Source: Lachnospiraceae bacterium (GTDB taxonomy: Bacteria > Bacillota > Clostridia > Lachnospirales > Lachnospiraceae). From it: 64,000 bases of DNA. A program made the translations under genes and the position numbers. Shown one piece after another: positions 1 through 8,735 of the stretch; within the stretch, counting starts at the first letter, position 1, and each line of letters opens with the position of its first letter. Location: contig JALESH010000021.1 of the NCBI GenBank assembly GCA_022781985.1, forward strand, positions 23,412 to 87,411, written 5' to 3'. The notes under the pieces were generated by a model. The model was given only the letters and a program-made list of their open reading frames with translations. It searched no databases and had not been told where the DNA came from.

Positions 1-142
1 GGCGGTAGCCCTTGTAGGAATTGTGGTCGGTGATCAGCATCCCCTGAAACCCTTTTGCCCGCAGCCGGGCTACGGCATCCCAAAGGGGGATTTTTCCATC
101 CAGGGAGCCCTCCTTTGTGTGACAGTGCATGTCCAGCTTCAA
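1..142 (-). CDS. PHP-domain metal-dependent phosphoesterase (N-terminal fragment)
   Basis: Only the first 47 codons lie inside the window; the rest runs off the left edge. The PHP metal-binding signature HCH is at residues 6-8, followed by TDHN at 38-41, which is the usual start of a PHP domain (predicted metal-dependent phosphoesterase, related to the DNA polymerase III PHP domain and histidinol phosphatase). I chose a TTG start at 142 because AGAAGG lies about seven bases upstream and an in-frame stop lies at 160-158; an ATG at 130 is the alternative. The gene follows pyrI by 24 bases and is probably cotranscribed with pyrB-pyrI. Substrate unknown. Confidence 0.75.
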   Translation of the reverse strand, partial: MKLDMHCHTKEGSLDGKIPLWDAVARLRAKGFQGMLITDHNSYKGYR

Positions 143-166
143 AATAAGGCCTTCTTTCTATGTTTT

Positions 167-598
167 TTATAGTCTTTCATTGTATTTTTCTTCACAGTAT
201 TTACAGCGGTAGATTTGCTTCTGTTCATCTGTAAGGATGAAAACATGGGGCAGCTCCTGCTCAATAGAGGTAATGCATCGGGGATTCCTGCACCTGATGA
301 TGTGCCGTATTTCCCTGGGAAGGATCAGTTCCTTTTTATCCACGATGCTGCCGTCCTTGATGACGTTGACGGTGATGTTGTGGTCGATGAATGCGAGAAC
401 GTCCAGGTTCAGGGTATCGATGGCACATTCCACTTTCAGGATATCCTTTTTTCCCATTTTGTTGCTTCTTGCATTCTTGATGATGGCAACAGTACAGTCC
501 AGCTTGTCCAGCTGCAGGTGATGGTAGATGGACAGACTCTTTCCGGCTTCGATATGATCCAGTACAAAGCCTTCTTCTATTTTTCCGACATTCAGCAT
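167..598 (-). CDS. pyrI: Aspartate carbamoyltransferase regulatory chain
   Basis: PyrI (143 aa, close to the usual ~150) is the regulatory chain of aspartate transcarbamylase in the cytoplasm. It binds nucleotide effectors through its N-terminal domain and docks on PyrB through a zinc domain. The four zinc cysteines are visible at residues 103, 108, 132 and 135 (CRNPRC and CKYC). GGAGG stands seven bases before the ATG. It follows pyrB by 16 bases, so the two form a pyrBI operon. Presence of PyrI implies the allosteric holoenzyme type of ATCase rather than the PyrB-only type of Bacillus subtilis. Confidence 0.95.
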   Translation of the reverse strand: MLNVGKIEEGFVLDHIEAGKSLSIYHHLQLDKLDCTVAIIKNARSNKMGKKDILKVECAIDTLNLDVLAFIDHNITVNVIKDGSIVDKKELILPREIRHIIRCRNPRCITSIEQELPHVFILTDEQKQIYRCKYCEEKYNERL

Positions 599-614
599 AA
601 ATATTCCTCCGGTT

Positions 615-1532
615 CTATTTTACTTCGATTTCCAGCAGGGTCAGGATCAGAGCCATCCTCACATAGACACCGTACTGTACCTGCCTGAAATAAGCGGCTC
701 TGGGATCCTCATCCACATCCACGGAGATCTCGTTCACTCTGGGAAGGGGATGGAGTACCAGCATATTCTCTTTGGCCAGATTCATTTTTTCTTTGTTCAG
801 TATATAAAAATCCTTCAGCCGCACATAGTCCTCCTCATTAAAAAAGCGTTCCCTCTGCACTCTGGTCATATACAGAAAGTCCAGCTGGGGCATGATCTCT
901 TCCAGGCGGATGACCTCCTCAAAGGGGATATCCTTCTCTCGGAGCATTTCTGTGATGTAGTCCGGCACCTTCAGCTCTTCGGGAGAAATGAAGATGAAGC
1001 GGATGCCGGGATAGCGGACAAGCGCATGGATGAGGGAGTGGACGGTACGGCCGAATTTTAAGTCACCGCACAGGCCGATGGTAAAGTGATCCAGCCTTCC
1101 CCGCAGGGAACGGATGGTCAGCAGGTCGGTGAGGGTCTGGGTGGGGTGCTGATGCCCCCCGTCCCCAGCGTTGATGACGGGGATGGAGGCTTTTTCGGCG
1201 GCTACCATAGGCGCCCCCTCCTTTGGATGCCGCATGGCACAGATGTCGGCAAAGCAGGAAATAACCCTGATTGTGTCGGACACGCTCTCCCCCTTGGAGG
1301 CGGAGGAGGAGCCTGCATCGGAAAAACCGATCACGCTTCCACCCAGATTCAGCATGGCTGATTCGAAGCTGAGCCTGGTTCTGGTGCTGGGTTCATAAAA
1401 ACAGGTGGCCAGCTTTTTTCCTTTGCAGGCATGGGCATATTTGCCCATATTTTGTTCCATATCGCTGGCCAGGTCAAAGAGCCTGTCCAGCTCTTCTACG
1501 GTAAAGTCCAAAGGACTCATCAAATGTCTCAT
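615..1532 (-). CDS. pyrB: Aspartate carbamoyltransferase catalytic subunit
   Basis: PyrB (305 aa) condenses carbamoyl phosphate with aspartate to carbamoyl aspartate, the committed step of pyrimidine synthesis. The carbamoyl-phosphate loop STRTR is at residues 49-53 and the HPLPR motif that binds carbamoyl aspartate is near the C-terminus. I chose the ATG at 1532 (MRHLMSP) over the one at 1538, because AAGGAAG lies six bases from the former and touches the latter. The gene lies just downstream of the nitroreductase gene on the same strand, with a hairpin at 1561-1600 between them that could terminate that transcript or attenuate pyrB. Confidence 0.95.
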   Translation of the reverse strand: MRHLMSPLDFTVEELDRLFDLASDMEQNMGKYAHACKGKKLATCFYEPSTRTRLSFESAMLNLGGSVIGFSDAGSSSASKGESVSDTIRVISCFADICAMRHPKEGAPMVAAEKASIPVINAGDGGHQHPTQTLTDLLTIRSLRGRLDHFTIGLCGDLKFGRTVHSLIHALVRYPGIRFIFISPEELKVPDYITEMLREKDIPFEEVIRLEEIMPQLDFLYMTRVQRERFFNEEDYVRLKDFYILNKEKMNLAKENMLVLHPLPRVNEISVDVDEDPRAAYFRQVQYGVYVRMALILTLLEIEVK

Positions 1533-1560
1533 AATCATCTTCCTTTCCGGGTGATTGCAG

Positions 1561-1600
1561 AATAAAATCGAAGAGAAATACCTTCCCTTCGATTTTTATT
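1561..1600 (-). terminator. Hairpin between the nitroreductase gene and pyrB
   Basis: AAAATCGAAG (1564-1573) and CTTCGATTTT (1587-1596) form a perfect 10-bp stem with a 13-base loop, with further A/T pairing outside. Read on the minus strand it ends in TTTTATT, so it looks like an intrinsic terminator for the nitroreductase gene. It sits between that gene and pyrB, so it could also act as a pyrB attenuator; no promoter is obvious between it and pyrB. Confidence 0.65.
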
Positions 1601-1604
1601 GAGC

Positions 1605-2144
1605 TTATTTAAAAGTAAGCAGCTCCTCTACCGGCTTACGCCTGGGAGCTGCCGGCTCCTCAGCAGGATAGCCGATAGGAATAAGGGCAACAACCTCCCT
1701 GTCCTCAGGAACCTCCAGAAGCTCAGCCACTCTGGCCTCATCAAAAATACCCTCGATCACGCTGCCGATGCCTTTTTCATATGCGGCAAGACAGAAGGTC
1801 TGGGATGCCACGCCTGCATCATACATCTGCCAGCCGTCCCCTCTTTTGGTAGAAAAGGAGCCGTCTCTTTCATAGCCGGACCTGGATTTGAGGATGGTAA
1901 CCACGATCAGCATAGGGGCGCGCCTGATGATGGTGCCGTTGTGGGGATAGTCGTCAGTGCACTCATCTGCGATCCTGTCCTTCAAGCCGCCCTCCACTGC
2001 AATATAACGGGCGATCTGGGTATGCTTCCAGCTGGGGGCATAGGACGCCGTCTCTATGATTTCCTCCAGCAGGGAATGGTCGATGGGCTGTTCAGTAAAT
2101 CGGCGGATGCTCCTGCGTCCTTTGATGCATTCTTTTGCTGTCAT
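1605..2144 (-). CDS. Nitroreductase-family flavoprotein
   Basis: This 179-aa protein has the nitroreductase signature RRSIRRF at residues 10-16, which contacts FMN phosphate. It also has the family's YAPSWKHTQ segment and a C-terminal GYPAEEPA segment. Members are FMN-dependent, cytoplasmic, often dimeric NAD(P)H oxidoreductases of varied substrates; the substrate here cannot be read from sequence. I chose the ATG at 2144 because GGAGGAG lies seven bases upstream; an upstream extension of 25 codons has no such site. It is transcribed from its own promoter (2191-2219), divergent from the PH-domain gene. Confidence 0.88.
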   Translation of the reverse strand: MTAKECIKGRRSIRRFTEQPIDHSLLEEIIETASYAPSWKHTQIARYIAVEGGLKDRIADECTDDYPHNGTIIRRAPMLIVVTILKSRSGYERDGSFSTKRGDGWQMYDAGVASQTFCLAAYEKGIGSVIEGIFDEARVAELLEVPEDREVVALIPIGYPAEEPAAPRRKPVEELLTFK

Positions 2145-2190
2145 ATATGCTCTCCTCCATTCGCAAAGCTGTCTCAAAACTTTTTTATTC

Positions 2191-2219
2191 ATGATACCAT
2201 AGGAAGGGTTCTCTTTCAA
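2191..2219 (-). promoter_or_regulatory. Sigma-A-type promoter of the nitroreductase gene
   Basis: On the minus strand TTGAAA (2219-2214) and TATCAT (2196-2191) are separated by 17 bases. It sits 47 bases before the start codon and back to back with the promoter at 2234-2262. Confidence 0.6.
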
Positions 2220-2233
2220 CGGGAAAAAATATT

Positions 2234-2262
2234 TTGCATTCTATATGCCTATCCGATATAAT
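2234..2262 (+). promoter_or_regulatory. Sigma-A-type promoter of the PH-domain gene
   Basis: TTGCAT (2234-2239), a 17-base spacer and a perfect TATAAT (2257-2262) precede the gene at 2308. Confidence 0.65.
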
Positions 2263-2307
2263 GAATCCAGAGATCATAACTGCGCTAAACGAAGGAGGGT
2301 AATCGGG

Positions 2308-2682
2308 ATGGAATTTGCAGAGAGAAAGCGGCTGTTGTTTTTTGGTCTGCCCTGGACATTTACAAAATATACGGTACAGGAGGAAAATATCGTCATCAAT
2401 TCGGGACTGCTGACTACCCATGAGAACGATTGCTATATGTATAAGATACAGGATGTGGAGCTTCAGGCCTCCCTTTTTGAAAGGCTGTTCAGGCTGGGGA
2501 CGGTGGTATGCCATACCGGAGACACCACCCACCCCAGGCTGATACTGGAGCATATCAGAAATGCCAAGGCGATCAAGGACTTTATCCTGCAGGCCTCGGA
2601 GGAGGCCAGGAGAAGGAGGCGTACTCTCAACACCCTGGATATCGGCTCAAATGCAGGAGACGGCATGGAGCTGCAGGAGTGA
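2308..2682 (+). CDS. Bacterial PH-domain (YdbS/YdbT-like) protein
   Basis: A 124-aa protein whose first ~85 residues resemble the bacterial PH domain of YdbS/YdbT proteins: a strand-rich stretch ([15 protein letters not shown]), then the IQDVEL..S..ERLF.LGTV segment, ending in a helix with AKAIKDFIL. Unlike YdbT it has no membrane segments, so it would be a free soluble PH domain. The tail is arginine-rich (EEARRRRRT). I chose ATG 2308 because GGAGGG lies eight bases upstream. It is a single-gene unit with its own promoter. Its ligand and role are unknown; related proteins are often annotated only as PH domain-containing protein. Confidence 0.75.
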   Translation: MEFAERKRLLFFGLPWTFTKYTVQEENIVINSGLLTTHENDCYMYKIQDVELQASLFERLFRLGTVVCHTGDTTHPRLILEHIRNAKAIKDFILQASEEARRRRRTLNTLDIGSNAGDGMELQE

Positions 2683-2726
2683 GGAAGGGAGCGGTGTGAA
2701 AGGCGGTTTCATATCGCTCCTTCCTC
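2681..2726 (+). terminator. Hairpin at a convergent gene junction
   Basis: GAGGAAGGGAGCG (2681-2693) pairs with CGCTCCTTCCTC (2715-2726) with one bulged G and a 21-base loop. It spans the stop codon of the PH-domain gene and the last codons of the convergent membrane gene. There is no clear T-run, so a terminator role is only likely by position. Confidence 0.4.
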
Positions 2727-3128
2727 TCCTGAGGCTTCGGATTCCTTCAGCAGCCGTTCGAATAAAAGGCCGGCCAGGATCCAGAAGGGAAGATAGTCCA
2801 GCCGGATTATTTTTTTGATGTTCCATCTGGAGCGGCTGTAGTCCCAGGGACAGACATCCCGGCGCATCAAAAGGGAACCGGTGATATATTCGCCCATAAA
2901 GATCAGGGAGGCATAGGTGAGCCCGCGGAGGAGAAAGTGACGGTTTTTTACCAGTCTGCATACGGGAGAGAGAAAGGCAGCCATACCGTAGATGGGGAAC
3001 ATCCAGACGGAGGTATTGCCGGCCAGCTTCCATTCCCTCCGGCGCAGGGAGTTCAGGGCTGTAAAGGAGATTTCCAGGCACCAGCCCAGGATGCCGCAGT
3101 GGATGAAATTATGGATTAGTTTTCTCAT
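2709..3128 (-). CDS. Putative CmpB-type membrane protein (ABC transporter permease-like)
   Basis: A 139-aa integral membrane protein with about four hydrophobic segments (approx. 8-27, 42-60, 66-90 and 113-127). The GWCLE motif in the first segment, FPIYG in the second and a GEYITG segment with WDYS after it match the putative ABC-transporter type IV (CmpB-like) family found in many clostridia. Function of the family is not established. The gene is convergent with the PH-domain gene and divergent from folC, 61 bases away, so it is probably its own unit. No clear ribosome-binding site decides the start; ATG 3128 gives the conserved N-terminus. Confidence 0.65.
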   Translation of the reverse strand: MRKLIHNFIHCGILGWCLEISFTALNSLRRREWKLAGNTSVWMFPIYGMAAFLSPVCRLVKNRHFLLRGLTYASLIFMGEYITGSLLMRRDVCPWDYSRSRWNIKKIIRLDYLPFWILAGLLFERLLKESEASGEEGAI

Positions 3129-3189
3129 GATGTTTAGTATGGGCAGAAGGGACGGAAAATATACAGGCTATGAAAGGGGCAGGGATGGG

Positions 3190-4491
3190 ATGAAGTACAA
3201 GGATGCCATGGAGTATATGGAAGAAATAGGCAAATACGGCAGTGTACTGGGACTGGAAGGGATGAGGGAGCTGTGCAGGAGACTGGGGGATCCCCAGCAG
3301 GAGTTGAAATTTGTACACATTGCGGGCACCAACGGGAAGGGCTCTGTGCTGGCCTATGTGTCCACGGCCCTCCAATGCGCCGGGTACAGAGTGGGCAGAT
3401 ATCTCTCTCCGGTGATTTTCGAGTACAGGGAAAGGATACAGGTGAACGGCAGGTATATCACCCAGAAGGGATTCTGCGAATGTCTGGAGCTGATACGGAC
3501 AGCAGCCGGAGAAATGGCGGCTGAGGGCTTTGCCCATCCCACAGCCTTTGAAATCGAGACAGCGGCAGCCTTTTTGTATTTTAAGCAGAAGTCTTGTGAC
3601 ATCGTGGTGCTGGAGACCGGACTGGGCGGAGGGCTGGATGCCACCAATGTCATCCCTCCGCCGGAGGCGGCAGTATTTGCTTCTATCAGCATGGATCATA
3701 TCCAGCTGCTGGGCGACACCCTGGAGGAGATAGCAGAAAAAAAGGCAGGAATCATCAAAAGAGGGTGTCCGGTGATCAGCATGGGACAGCAGCCGGAGGC
3801 GGAAGGGGTACTGAGGGCCAGGGCAGAGGAGAATGGATGTACCTTCTGCATGCTGGATGAGGGGAGGATCAGAAAGGTCAGGTATGGCCTGGAAAGGCAG
3901 AGGTTTTCTTATGGCGGCCTGCAGGATCTGGAGATCTCGCTGGCAGGACAGCATCAGGTCAGGAATGCAGCCCTGGCGGTGGAGGTGCTCAGGATGCTGG
4001 GTGAGCGCGGGTTTGCAGTGCCGGAGAAGAGACTGAGGCAGGGGCTGCTGCAGACGGAGTGGAGGGGGCGTTTTGATATCATAGGCAAAAAGCCCTATTT
4101 TATTGCAGACGGGGCGCATAATGAGGATGGAGCCAAAAAGCTGGCGGAGTCCCTGCGGTTTTATTTTACAAATAAAAAGATTGTATATATAATGGGAGTA
4201 TTGAGGGATAAGGAATACCACAGAATGATACGGGCAACCTTTGAACTGGCAGAGCACATTGTGACAGTCACGCCGCCGGGCAGCCCCAGGGCTCTGCATG
4301 CCTGTGAGCTGGCAGGGGAGGTTCGGAGATATCATCCCAGTGTGACAGCCGCCGACAGCATAGAGGAGGCCGTAGAACTGAGTTATCTGCTGGCGGATCA
4401 GGGCAGCGTGATTGTGGCCTTCGGTTCCTTGTCCTATCTGGGAGCTTTGATAAGGGCTGTAGAAAACAGAGACAAAGGCATGGTGGTATAA
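3190..4491 (+). CDS. folC: Folylpolyglutamate synthase / dihydrofolate synthase
   Basis: FolC (433 aa, normal length) ligates glutamate to dihydropteroate and then adds further glutamates to folates, using ATP, in the cytoplasm. The Mur-ligase-type P-loop GTNGKGS is at residues 46-52, with the ETGLGGGLDATN motif and a C-terminal DGAHN motif. A longer frame exists, but ATG 3190 is preceded by a GGGGCAGGG stretch and gives the conserved N-terminus. It heads the folate operon: its TAA is immediately followed by the folE ATG, so the two are translationally coupled. Confidence 0.95.
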   Translation: MKYKDAMEYMEEIGKYGSVLGLEGMRELCRRLGDPQQELKFVHIAGTNGKGSVLAYVSTALQCAGYRVGRYLSPVIFEYRERIQVNGRYITQKGFCECLELIRTAAGEMAAEGFAHPTAFEIETAAAFLYFKQKSCDIVVLETGLGGGLDATNVIPPPEAAVFASISMDHIQLLGDTLEEIAEKKAGIIKRGCPVISMGQQPEAEGVLRARAEENGCTFCMLDEGRIRKVRYGLERQRFSYGGLQDLEISLAGQHQVRNAALAVEVLRMLGERGFAVPEKRLRQGLLQTEWRGRFDIIGKKPYFIADGAHNEDGAKKLAESLRFYFTNKKIVYIMGVLRDKEYHRMIRATFELAEHIVTVTPPGSPRALHACELAGEVRRYHPSVTAADSIEEAVELSYLLADQGSVIVAFGSLSYLGALIRAVENRDKGMVV

Positions 4492-5046
4492 ATGATAGAC
4501 AGGAAAAAAATAGAGGAAGGCGTGCGGCTGATCCTGGAGGGCATCGGAGAGGATGGCAGCAGGGAAGGGCTGGCCGGTACGCCGGATCGGGTAGCCAGGA
4601 TGTATGAGGAGATATTTTCAGGTATGGAGGAGGATGCCGGGGAGCATCTGCGGAGGGTGTTCACCGCCGACCATCATGAGATGGTGGTGGAAAAGGATAT
4701 CTGCTTTTATTCCACCTGTGAGCATCATCTGATGCCTTTTTACGGAAAGGCCCATATCGCCTATATACCTGACGGGAAGGTGGTGGGGATCTCCAAGCTG
4801 GCCCGTACGGTGGAGGTATTTGCCAGGAGGCTGCAGATACAGGAGCAGATGACGGCTCAGATCGCGGATGCCATCATGGAGCATCTGAAGCCCCTGGGAG
4901 TAATGGTGATCCTGGAGGCAGAGCACCTGTGTATGACGATGCGGGGAGTGAGGAAGCCGGGCAGCCGGACGAAGACCCTTGTCACAAGGGGGCTGTTTGC
5001 AGAGAGTAAGGAGCTTCGGGCCCAGGCTTTCATGCTGATACAGTAG
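4492..5046 (+). CDS. folE: GTP cyclohydrolase I
   Basis: FolE (184 aa) converts GTP to 7,8-dihydroneopterin triphosphate, the first step of folate synthesis. It is the classical zinc type: Cys76 and His79 in CEHH, and Cys147 in LCMTMRG. The [11 protein letters not shown] segment that follows is also typical. It starts directly after the folC stop and precedes the HD-domain gene, so it lies within the folate operon. Homodecameric assembly is known for the family. Confidence 0.96.
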   Translation: MIDRKKIEEGVRLILEGIGEDGSREGLAGTPDRVARMYEEIFSGMEEDAGEHLRRVFTADHHEMVVEKDICFYSTCEHHLMPFYGKAHIAYIPDGKVVGISKLARTVEVFARRLQIQEQMTAQIADAIMEHLKPLGVMVILEAEHLCMTMRGVRKPGSRTKTLVTRGLFAESKELRAQAFMLIQ

Positions 5047-5061
5047 GGTCTCGGGAGGAGC

Positions 5062-5577
5062 GTGGTAACAGGAATGGATGGAATAAGCGGTGTGGGGGAG
5101 CGGGTGAACCGCATATTGGAGAATGAGGAATATAAAAGGTATCTTGGGCTGAATGAGGCAGCGGAGAGGGAGAGGGAGTTCTGCCGGCATGATATGGGAC
5201 ATTTTCTGGATGTGGCCCGGCTGGCGGTGATATTGAATCTGAAGGAGGGACAGAAGGTGGAGGAGGAGCTGATCTATGCGGCGGCTCTTCTACACGATAT
5301 CGGGAGACATGTGCAGTATGCAGATGGAACGCCCCATGAGGAGGCCGGCGCGGCGCTGGCGGCCTCTGTTCTGGCGGCCTGTGGATTTGATCCCCAAGAA
5401 AGGAAGCTTGTGGAGGAGGCGATCCTGTCCCACCGCAGCCGGGAGGCGGCTGGACGGCCGGGGCTTGGCGGGCTGCTCTGCAGGGCAGATAAGCTGAGCC
5501 GGGGCTGCTTTGCCTGCAGGATGCAGGATAGGTGCAGCTGGGAAAAGGAGAAAAAGAACCTGCAGTTATTGTGGTAA
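5062..5577 (+). CDS. HD-domain phosphohydrolase of the folate operon
   Basis: A 171-aa HD-superfamily protein. Metal ligands are visible: His43 in RHDMGH, the His78-Asp79 doublet in LLHDIG, His124 in SHRS and Asp143 in RADK. A small cysteine cluster follows (Cys149, Cys152, Cys158, then Trp160), which may hold a metal or be structural. The gene lies between folE and folP, where folate synthesis needs a phosphatase to remove pyrophosphate or phosphate from dihydroneopterin triphosphate, and no Nudix FolQ is seen here. That job is therefore an inference from context. Start: GTG 5062 touches GGGAGGAG and ATG 5074 is 13 bases from it; neither spacing is ideal. Confidence 0.8.
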   Translation: MVTGMDGISGVGERVNRILENEEYKRYLGLNEAAEREREFCRHDMGHFLDVARLAVILNLKEGQKVEEELIYAAALLHDIGRHVQYADGTPHEEAGAALAASVLAACGFDPQERKLVEEAILSHRSREAAGRPGLGGLLCRADKLSRGCFACRMQDRCSWEKEKKNLQLLW

Positions 5578-5591
5578 GGAGGAAAGAGCAA

Positions 5592-6413
5592 GTGAAAATT
5601 GGCAGCAGAGATTTTGAGTTGGGAAAGCATACATATCTTATGGGGATTTTAAATGTGACACCGGATTCCTTTTCTGATGGAGGAAGGTTCTATGAGCGGG
5701 ACAGGGCCCTGAAGCATGTGGAGGAGATGATAGAGGAGGGAGCGGATATCATCGACATTGGCGGTGAATCTACCCGTCCCGGCTACACGGCGCTTTCGGA
5801 TGAGGAGGAAACAGAGAGGGTAGTGCCGGTGATTGAGGCAGTCAAGAAGAGGTTTGACATCCCGGTTTCTCTGGATACCTGCAAAAGCAGGGTGGCCCAT
5901 GCAGGGATAGAGGCCGGTGCCGATCTGATCAATGACATTTGGGGATTGAAATATGATGATGCCATGGCGGCAGTGATAGCAGAGAGCGGATTGCCCTGCT
6001 GTCTGGGCCATAACAGGAAGGAAGGATATCAGAATTTTATGGAGGAGGTGGCCGCTGATCTGGAAGAGACCCTCAGACTGGCTGCCCGGGCGGGCATAGG
6101 AAAGGAGAGGATCATCCTGGATCCCGGCGTTGGCTTCGGCAAGAGCTATGAAAACAACCTGGAGATCCTGAACCGTCTGGGAGAGCTGGAGAAGCTGGGC
6201 TGTCCGCTGATGCTTGGAGCCAGCCGGAAGTCAGTCATCGGGCTGACTCTGGATCTGCCTGTGGAGGAAAGGCTGGAGGGAACTCTGGTGACCACAGTTC
6301 TGGCTGTGCTGAAGGGCTGCTCCTTTGTGCGGGTACATGATGTGAAGGAAAACCTGCGTGCTGTCCGCATGGTGGAGGCTGTTTTGAACAGCGGGGGCAT
6401 GCAGGGCAGATGA
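5592..6413 (+). CDS. folP: Dihydropteroate synthase
   Basis: FolP (273 aa) joins p-aminobenzoate to 6-hydroxymethyl-dihydropterin pyrophosphate and is the sulfonamide target. Family motifs are in order: GILNVTPDSFSDGG near the N-terminus, GGESTRPG, LINDIWG, DPGVGFGK and GASRKS. I chose the GTG at 5592, nine bases after AGGAGG and just past the HD-gene stop; an upstream GTG at 5532 would overlap that gene by 46 bases and lacks a site. The next gene, folBK, follows after 53 bases. Confidence 0.95.
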   Translation: MKIGSRDFELGKHTYLMGILNVTPDSFSDGGRFYERDRALKHVEEMIEEGADIIDIGGESTRPGYTALSDEEETERVVPVIEAVKKRFDIPVSLDTCKSRVAHAGIEAGADLINDIWGLKYDDAMAAVIAESGLPCCLGHNRKEGYQNFMEEVAADLEETLRLAARAGIGKERIILDPGVGFGKSYENNLEILNRLGELEKLGCPLMLGASRKSVIGLTLDLPVEERLEGTLVTTVLAVLKGCSFVRVHDVKENLRAVRMVEAVLNSGGMQGR

Positions 6414-6466
6414 GCTGCCCCGTAGCCGGGCTGCAGGTGAAAGCGAGGAAGGGAGGGAAGCGTGAG

Positions 6467-7300
6467 ATGAAGCGCCGGGAGGAGGATATCATCAGGATAG
6501 AGAATCTGGAGGTGTTTGCTTATCATGGGGTATATTCCTGGGAGAGGGAGGAAGGCCAGAGGTTCTATATCAACGCAGCATTATATGTGGAGACCGGGAA
6601 AGCGGTACAGGAGGATTTGCTGGAGCTGTCTGTGGACTATGGAGCTGTCTGCCATTTTATGAGCCGTTTTATGAATGAGAATCCCTGTAACCTGATCGAG
6701 ACGGCTGCGGAACGGCTGGCGGCGGCGGTGCTGCTTGCCTTTTCGCCGGTGAGGGGGATTACCCTGGAGATACGCAAGCCCGATGCTCCCATCGGCCTGC
6801 CCTTTGAGTCAGTTTCGGCAGAGATCAGCAGGAGGTGGAGCACCGCTTATCTGGCTATGGGCTCCAGCCTGGGGGACAGGGAAGCCCATATCAGAAATGC
6901 TGTTGAGGCTATGGAGGAGGAACCCAAAATAAGGGTAAAAAAGGTATCGGAGCTGATCCCAACAGCTCCCTATGGAGGGGCAGCCAGGGAGGAATTTCTG
7001 AACGGCGCAATGGAGATCGAAACTCTGTTTACCCCTGAGCAGCTGCTGGACTGCCTGCATGCCCTGGAGGAGGCGGCCGGCAGGGTAAGGAAGGAACGGT
7101 GGGCAGACCGGACACTGGATCTGGATATTCTTTTGTATGAGGATCTGATCCTTTGGACGGAGCGGCTGGCCATTCCCCATCCTGACATGATCAACAGGGA
7201 GTTTGTCCTCAAGCCCCTGGCACAGATAGCGCCCTATGTGCTGCATCCTGTCTGCCGTGAGCCGGTGAGGGCGCTGCTGGAGCGGCTTTCCGGGAGGTAA
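6467..7300 (+). CDS. folBK: Fused dihydroneopterin aldolase / HPPK (FolB-FolK)
   Basis: A 277-aa bifunctional enzyme. Residues ~8-120 are dihydroneopterin aldolase (FolB; ENLEVFAYHGVYSWERE, then the C-terminal RKPDAP segment), releasing glycolaldehyde from dihydroneopterin. Residues ~125-277 are 6-hydroxymethyl-dihydropterin pyrophosphokinase (FolK; GSSLGDR, then RWADRTLDLDIL and IPHPDM..R.FVL). The fusion is common in clostridia. ATG 6467 is preceded by GGGAGGGAAG; an upstream ATG at 6410 overlaps folP. It ends the folate operon and converges on pdxR, whose stop is 17 bases away. Confidence 0.95.
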   Translation: MKRREEDIIRIENLEVFAYHGVYSWEREEGQRFYINAALYVETGKAVQEDLLELSVDYGAVCHFMSRFMNENPCNLIETAAERLAAAVLLAFSPVRGITLEIRKPDAPIGLPFESVSAEISRRWSTAYLAMGSSLGDREAHIRNAVEAMEEEPKIRVKKVSELIPTAPYGGAAREEFLNGAMEIETLFTPEQLLDCLHALEEAAGRVRKERWADRTLDLDILLYEDLILWTERLAIPHPDMINREFVLKPLAQIAPYVLHPVCREPVRALLERLSGR

Positions 7301-7317
7301 GCCACAGTGCCGGACTC

Positions 7318-8718
7318 TCACAGCAGGGTTCGGTACAGCCTCAGGATCGCCTCTTCCATCCTGTCCTCCTCCAGAGAGGAATAGTTGATGACAAAAATAT
7401 GCTCCGCTGCGGCCGGCGCATGGATATAGTACTGTGAGAGGGAGGATATTTTGATGCCGTTCTGTCCTGCTTTCCGGCAGAACTCCTCATCGGATATCCG
7501 GGTATTGATTTTGAGGAGGAAGTGGAGTCCTGCATCCTCCTCCGAAATGGTTACATAGGAGGCCAGGGGGCTGTTCCTGATACAGGACAGCAGCCGGTCT
7601 TTTTTGTTATGGTAATAATTGCGCATACGGTTAATATGCTTTTCAAAGTAGCCATGCTCAATAAAGCGGGCCAGGGTGTATTGTTCAAAGTTGGATACGG
7701 TACAGGAGTAAAAGGACAGCCTGGAATAAAAGGCGCTGACCAGGTGCATGGGAAGAACCATGTAGCTGATGCGCACAGTGGAGGACAGTGTCTTGGTAAA
7801 GGTATTGATGTAGATGACCTTTTCCAGCGCATCGATGCTCTGCAGGGTAGGGATGGGCTGTCCGTTCAGGCGGAATTCGCTGTCATAATCATCCTCAATA
7901 ATGTATCTTGCTTCTGATTTTGAGGCCCATCCCAGCAGCTCGTAGCGGCGGCTGATGGGCATGACGATACCGGTGGGGAAATGGTGGGAGGGCGATATAT
8001 GGATCACGTCTACCGATCTTTCCTCCAGTCCGGTGATGCTGATACCGCTGTCGTCCAGGGAAATATGCTCGCAGGGAGCATGGTGGCTGTTATAGATTTT
8101 GGCGATCTTGTGATAGCCCGGATCTTCTACGGCATATCTTTTTTCGATGCCCAGAAGCTGCACGATCAGGCTGTAGAGATATTCCGTGCCGGCACCGATG
8201 ATGATCTGTGCCGGAGAGACTGACAGGCCGTGAAAGTCCTTCAGATGACAGGCGATTGCCCGGCGCAGGGGAAGGATGCCCCCGCAGGGAGGATTGGTCA
8301 TAAGGTCGATCTGGCTGTCCCTGAGCAGCTCCCGGATCAGCTTGGACCAGATGGAAAAGGGAAAGCTGCTGGAGCAGGTCTGATTGCTGGTAAAATCAGC
8401 CAGATAGGGAGACTGCTGGGAGGGGAGGCAGACATTTGCGGCCGGGCCCTCCGCCACGGGGGGCGGAGCAATGGTTTTGATATCATTCACAAAATATCCC
8501 TTTTTAGGGATGGAATAAATATAGCCCTCAGCAATGAGCTGGGCATAGGCATTTTCTACAGTGATGGTGCTTATGCCCAGATTTTTTGCAAAGCTGCGCT
8601 TGGAGGGCAGGCGGGTCCCGGCCTTCAGATTTCCCTGAAGTACGTCGTTTTTAATGCATTTGTACAGATGCTCGTAGAGAGAATCTGACCCTAAATCTGC
8701 AAAGGAGTAGGTCAACAT
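7318..8718 (-). CDS. pdxR: MocR-family regulator of pyridoxal phosphate synthesis
   Basis: A 466-aa GntR/aminotransferase chimera of the MocR family. An N-terminal winged helix-turn-helix (about 15-80: LPSKRSFAKNLGISTITVENAY) joins a fold-type I aminotransferase-like domain. The PLP-binding lysine is in NTFTKTLS, and the cofactor-contacting Asp in IEDDYDSEF. Family members such as PdxR sense PLP and control pdxST. The divergent neighbours here are pdxS and pdxT, so that role is well supported. ATG 8718 is ten bases after AGGAGG; a GTG nine codons upstream is unlikely. Its promoter overlaps that of pdxS. Confidence 0.9.
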   Translation of the reverse strand: MLTYSFADLGSDSLYEHLYKCIKNDVLQGNLKAGTRLPSKRSFAKNLGISTITVENAYAQLIAEGYIYSIPKKGYFVNDIKTIAPPPVAEGPAANVCLPSQQSPYLADFTSNQTCSSSFPFSIWSKLIRELLRDSQIDLMTNPPCGGILPLRRAIACHLKDFHGLSVSPAQIIIGAGTEYLYSLIVQLLGIEKRYAVEDPGYHKIAKIYNSHHAPCEHISLDDSGISITGLEERSVDVIHISPSHHFPTGIVMPISRRYELLGWASKSEARYIIEDDYDSEFRLNGQPIPTLQSIDALEKVIYINTFTKTLSSTVRISYMVLPMHLVSAFYSRLSFYSCTVSNFEQYTLARFIEHGYFEKHINRMRNYYHNKKDRLLSCIRNSPLASYVTISEEDAGLHFLLKINTRISDEEFCRKAGQNGIKISSLSQYYIHAPAAAEHIFVINYSSLEEDRMEEAILRLYRTLL

Positions 8719-8735
8719 AATGAAAAAACCTCCTG

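Noticed and set aside
2683..3190. Tetrahydrofolate riboswitch upstream of the folate operon
   Set aside because: The space before folC is only 61 bases and its neighbour is a divergent gene; no riboswitch core is visible.
3109..4335. A 408-codon open frame on the minus strand opposite folC
   Set aside because: It is a shadow of folC, which has full family motifs, and its product shows no recognisable domain. The same holds for the long antisense frames opposite pdxS (8712-9446), yifB (21918-23138), lepA and cheA.
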